Part shown: in pieces, positions 7,467 through 8,805 of the stretch
How positions within the stretch are numbered: position 1 is the stretch's first letter
Layout of the letters: each line of letters begins with the position of its first letter
Origin: Candidatus Alistipes excrementipullorum
GTDB taxonomy: Bacteria > Bacteroidota > Bacteroidia > Bacteroidales > Rikenellaceae
Direction of reading: 5' to 3'
Length of the DNA: 8,805 nt
Assembly: GCA_019113665.1 (NCBI GenBank)
Contig: DXGW01000030.1
Coordinates: 1-8,805, forward strand
Translations under genes and position numbers: made by a program
Notes under the pieces: generated by a model
The model's input: the letters and a program-made list of their open reading frames with translations, nothing else
The model's database searches: none
What the model was told of the DNA's origin: nothing

Positions 7467-7478
7467 ATAAGAGCAGCC

Positions 7479-8498
7479 ATGAAGAACAATTTTTTGAGCG
7501 AAAAGCTGACGTACAATGGAGATGAGCGTACCGCAACGCACGTGCATCTGGTAAGTTACAACAGTGCGGGTATGACCGTATCGGACAACGCCGAGATCGA
7601 TGCTTCGGCCTTGTCGCTCGACCCGGCATCGGTCAGCTGGGTGCGTGTGCATGGCCTGAAGGATACAGAACGCATACGTGCGCTGTGCGCTGCTTTCGGC
7701 ATTGATTTCCTTGTGGTTCAGGATATACTCAATGTCGACCACCCGAGCAAGGTCGAGGAGTATGAGCGTTACAATTTCGTGGTTGCGAAGTATTCGTGCC
7801 ACGGGGAGATGGCGCATATCAGTCTCGTACAGGGCGAAAATTTCGTCCTGAGCTTTTCCGAGACCGAAACGGCGCTTTTCGACGGCGTGCAAAAGGCGAT
7901 AACCGACAATGTACTGAAGATTCGTACGCGGCCGACGGATTATCTGCTTTCGGTCATGATAAACGGCCTGGTAGCCGATTATGCATCGCTGGCTTCCTCC
8001 ATTGACGATGACATGGACGATCTGGCTTCGGAGTTGATAGCTGCGGTCGACGCGCGTGACATAGGTGCGCAGATACTCTCGCTGCGCCGCCGGTACATGG
8101 ATCTGAAACGGACGGTCATGCCGCTCAAGGAGCAGTTCTCGCGACTGCTGCGTTCCGATTCACGGTTGATACGCAAGGGAACGAGACCATTCCTTAACGA
8201 TGTGAACGACCATCTGCTGTATGTGGCCCAGTCGATCGACAGCTGCCGTGAAACCCTTGCCTCGCTCATGGACCTGTATGTCTCGAACAACGACCTGCGC
8301 ATGAACGACATAATGAAACGGCTGACCGTTGTGTCTACCATATTCATTCCGCTGACATTCCTTGTCGGGGTGTGGGGCATGAATTTCCGCAACATGCCCG
8401 AACTCGAATGGAAGTACGGTTATGCCACAGCATGGGGTGTGATGATCGTGATAGGCGTTATCGTCTATCTCTTTTTCAGGACCAAGAAATGGAGGTGA
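7479..8498 (+). CDS. corA: CorA family magnesium/divalent cation transporter
   Basis: This 339-residue protein has the standard CorA layout. A large acidic cytoplasmic domain rich in helices spans about residues 1-275, including the long stalk helix (L-R-R-R-Y-M-D-L-K-R to the N-D-L-R-M-N-D-I-M-K-R-L-T-V-V-S-T-I-F region). Two C-terminal membrane helices follow at about 281-299 and 315-333, and a basic tail (R-T-K-K-W-R) ends the chain. The signature loop between the helices is W299-G300-M301-N302-F-R-N-M-P-E-L, with Trp where Tyr precedes G-M-N in the E. coli protein. CorA pentamers carry Mg2+, and in some members Co2+, Ni2+ or Zn2+, across the inner membrane. The ATG at 7479 lies 12 bases after the receptor stop, leaving no room for a separate promoter or a magnesium riboswitch. 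It should be expressed with the receptor gene. The cation cannot be read from sequence. Confidence 0.95.
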   Translation: MKNNFLSEKLTYNGDERTATHVHLVSYNSAGMTVSDNAEIDASALSLDPASVSWVRVHGLKDTERIRALCAAFGIDFLVVQDILNVDHPSKVEEYERYNFVVAKYSCHGEMAHISLVQGENFVLSFSETETALFDGVQKAITDNVLKIRTRPTDYLLSVMINGLVADYASLASSIDDDMDDLASELIAAVDARDIGAQILSLRRRYMDLKRTVMPLKEQFSRLLRSDSRLIRKGTRPFLNDVNDHLLYVAQSIDSCRETLASLMDLYVSNNDLRMNDIMKRLTVVSTIFIPLTFLVGVWGMNFRNMPELEWKYGYATAWGVMIVIGVIVYLFFRTKKWR

Positions 8499-8517
8499 TG
8501 CCCGTATGCGTCATCTC
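8492..8517 (+). terminator. Possible terminator hairpin between convergent corA and MFS genes
   Basis: As plus-strand RNA, GAGGTGATGC (8492-8501) pairs with GCGTCATCTC (8508-8517) over 10 bp with two G-U wobbles, around a 6-base CCGTAT loop. It spans the corA stop (8496-8498) and the reverse stop of the MFS gene (8511-8513). On the minus strand the wobbles become mismatches, so it is stronger for corA transcripts. No T-run follows, so it is not a classical intrinsic terminator; it may only block or protect 3' ends. Confidence 0.35.
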
Positions 8518-8805
8518 AGCTTGTGGGCTTCGAAATGTGGTGTCACGTAGCTGACGAAGAGCACGAGCGATATTACGGCCAGCACGGCGCCGACGGCATA
8601 ACACATGAAGAAGTGTATCTCGGACAACATGCCGCCGAGCAACATTCCGCAGCCTATGCCCACGTCCCAGCCCGTCAGATATGTGGCATTGGCCGTGGCA
8701 CGGCGCGAATTTGGCGCGAGGTTGATGAACAGGGTGTTGAATGCCGGGAACATCGTGCCGAATCCGTATCCTATCAGCAGCGCCGAGGCGAAATATACCA
8801 TGTAG
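8511..8805 (-). CDS. MFS transporter, C-terminal part (5' end outside window)
   Basis: Read on the minus strand, the frame is open from the right window edge to a TGA at 8511-8513, giving the last 97 or so residues of a larger protein. The ATG at 8799-8801 is internal, since the frame continues past it. The fragment is strongly hydrophobic and carries about three membrane helices. A positively charged loop (P-N-S-R-R-A-T-A-N-A) is followed by a Gly-rich helix (G-W-D-V-G-I-G-C-G-M-L-L-G-G), the pattern of the last helices of a 12-helix major facilitator efflux-type permease. It acts in the inner membrane as a secondary transporter; the substrate cannot be told. The tail ends in H-K-L-R. It converges on corA with 12 bases between the stops. 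Confidence 0.85.
   Translation of the reverse strand, partial: YMVYFASALLIGYGFGTMFPAFNTLFINLAPNSRRATANATYLTGWDVGIGCGMLLGGMLSEIHFFMCYAVGAVLAVISLVLFVSYVTPHFEAHKLR

Noticed and set aside
7467..7478. Magnesium riboswitch or separate promoter in front of corA
   Set aside because: The gap between the receptor stop and the corA ATG is only 12 bases.
7146..7892. 248-residue minus-strand open frame across the receptor-corA junction
   Set aside because: It is antisense to two well-supported genes and shows no domain of its own.
5079..8498. Polysaccharide utilisation locus (SusC/SusD type)
   Set aside because: There is no susD-like gene, glycoside hydrolase or sensor nearby, and the receptor is shorter than usual SusC proteins.

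Overview
The window looks like chromosomal DNA from a GC-rich member of the Bacteroidales. The evidence is the gene content: a GLUG-repeat/calcineurin-type phosphoesterase, a TonB-dependent receptor with a carboxypeptidase-regulatory-like N-terminal domain, and an E. coli-type D-lactate dehydrogenase. No gene has a clear Shine-Dalgarno sequence, leaders are AT-rich, and several TAnnTTTG boxes of the Bacteroides sigma type occur. The high GC content would fit Alistipes or a relative, but that genus assignment is inference.

Layout. (1) Positions 1-3707 hold two tandem plus-strand genes, 20 bases apart, encoding secreted or envelope calcineurin-like phosphoesterases. The first is cut by the left window edge. 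The second is complete, 940 residues long, and carries a large N-terminal beta-solenoid-like region with nine C-x-N-x-G-x-(I/V) repeats. The unit ends in a strong intrinsic terminator at 3726-3758. (2) Positions 3918-4934 hold ldhA, a fermentative D-lactate dehydrogenase, with its own candidate promoter and a GC-rich hairpin near the predicted transcript start. (3) Positions 5079-8498 hold a likely two-gene operon: a TonB-dependent outer-membrane receptor and, 12 bases on, a CorA-type magnesium/divalent cation channel. (4) From 8511 to the right edge, on the minus strand, lies the C-terminal end of an MFS transporter, convergent with corA. The 12-base gap and both stop codons sit inside a 10-bp hairpin.

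How the genes may work together. The phosphoesterase pair probably acts outside the cytoplasm on phosphorylated substrates that the sequence does not identify. The receptor/CorA pair suggests transport across both membranes, possibly of a cation or cation complex, but only spacing supports that link. LdhA reoxidises NADH by reducing pyruvate to D-lactate in a fermenting anaerobe. Most of the window is ordinary core or envelope metabolism. The least ordinary items are the Cys/Asn-repeat phosphoesterase, the ldhA leader hairpin and the stop-codon hairpin between corA and the MFS gene. I see no mobile element, CRISPR array, tRNA, rRNA or defence system.
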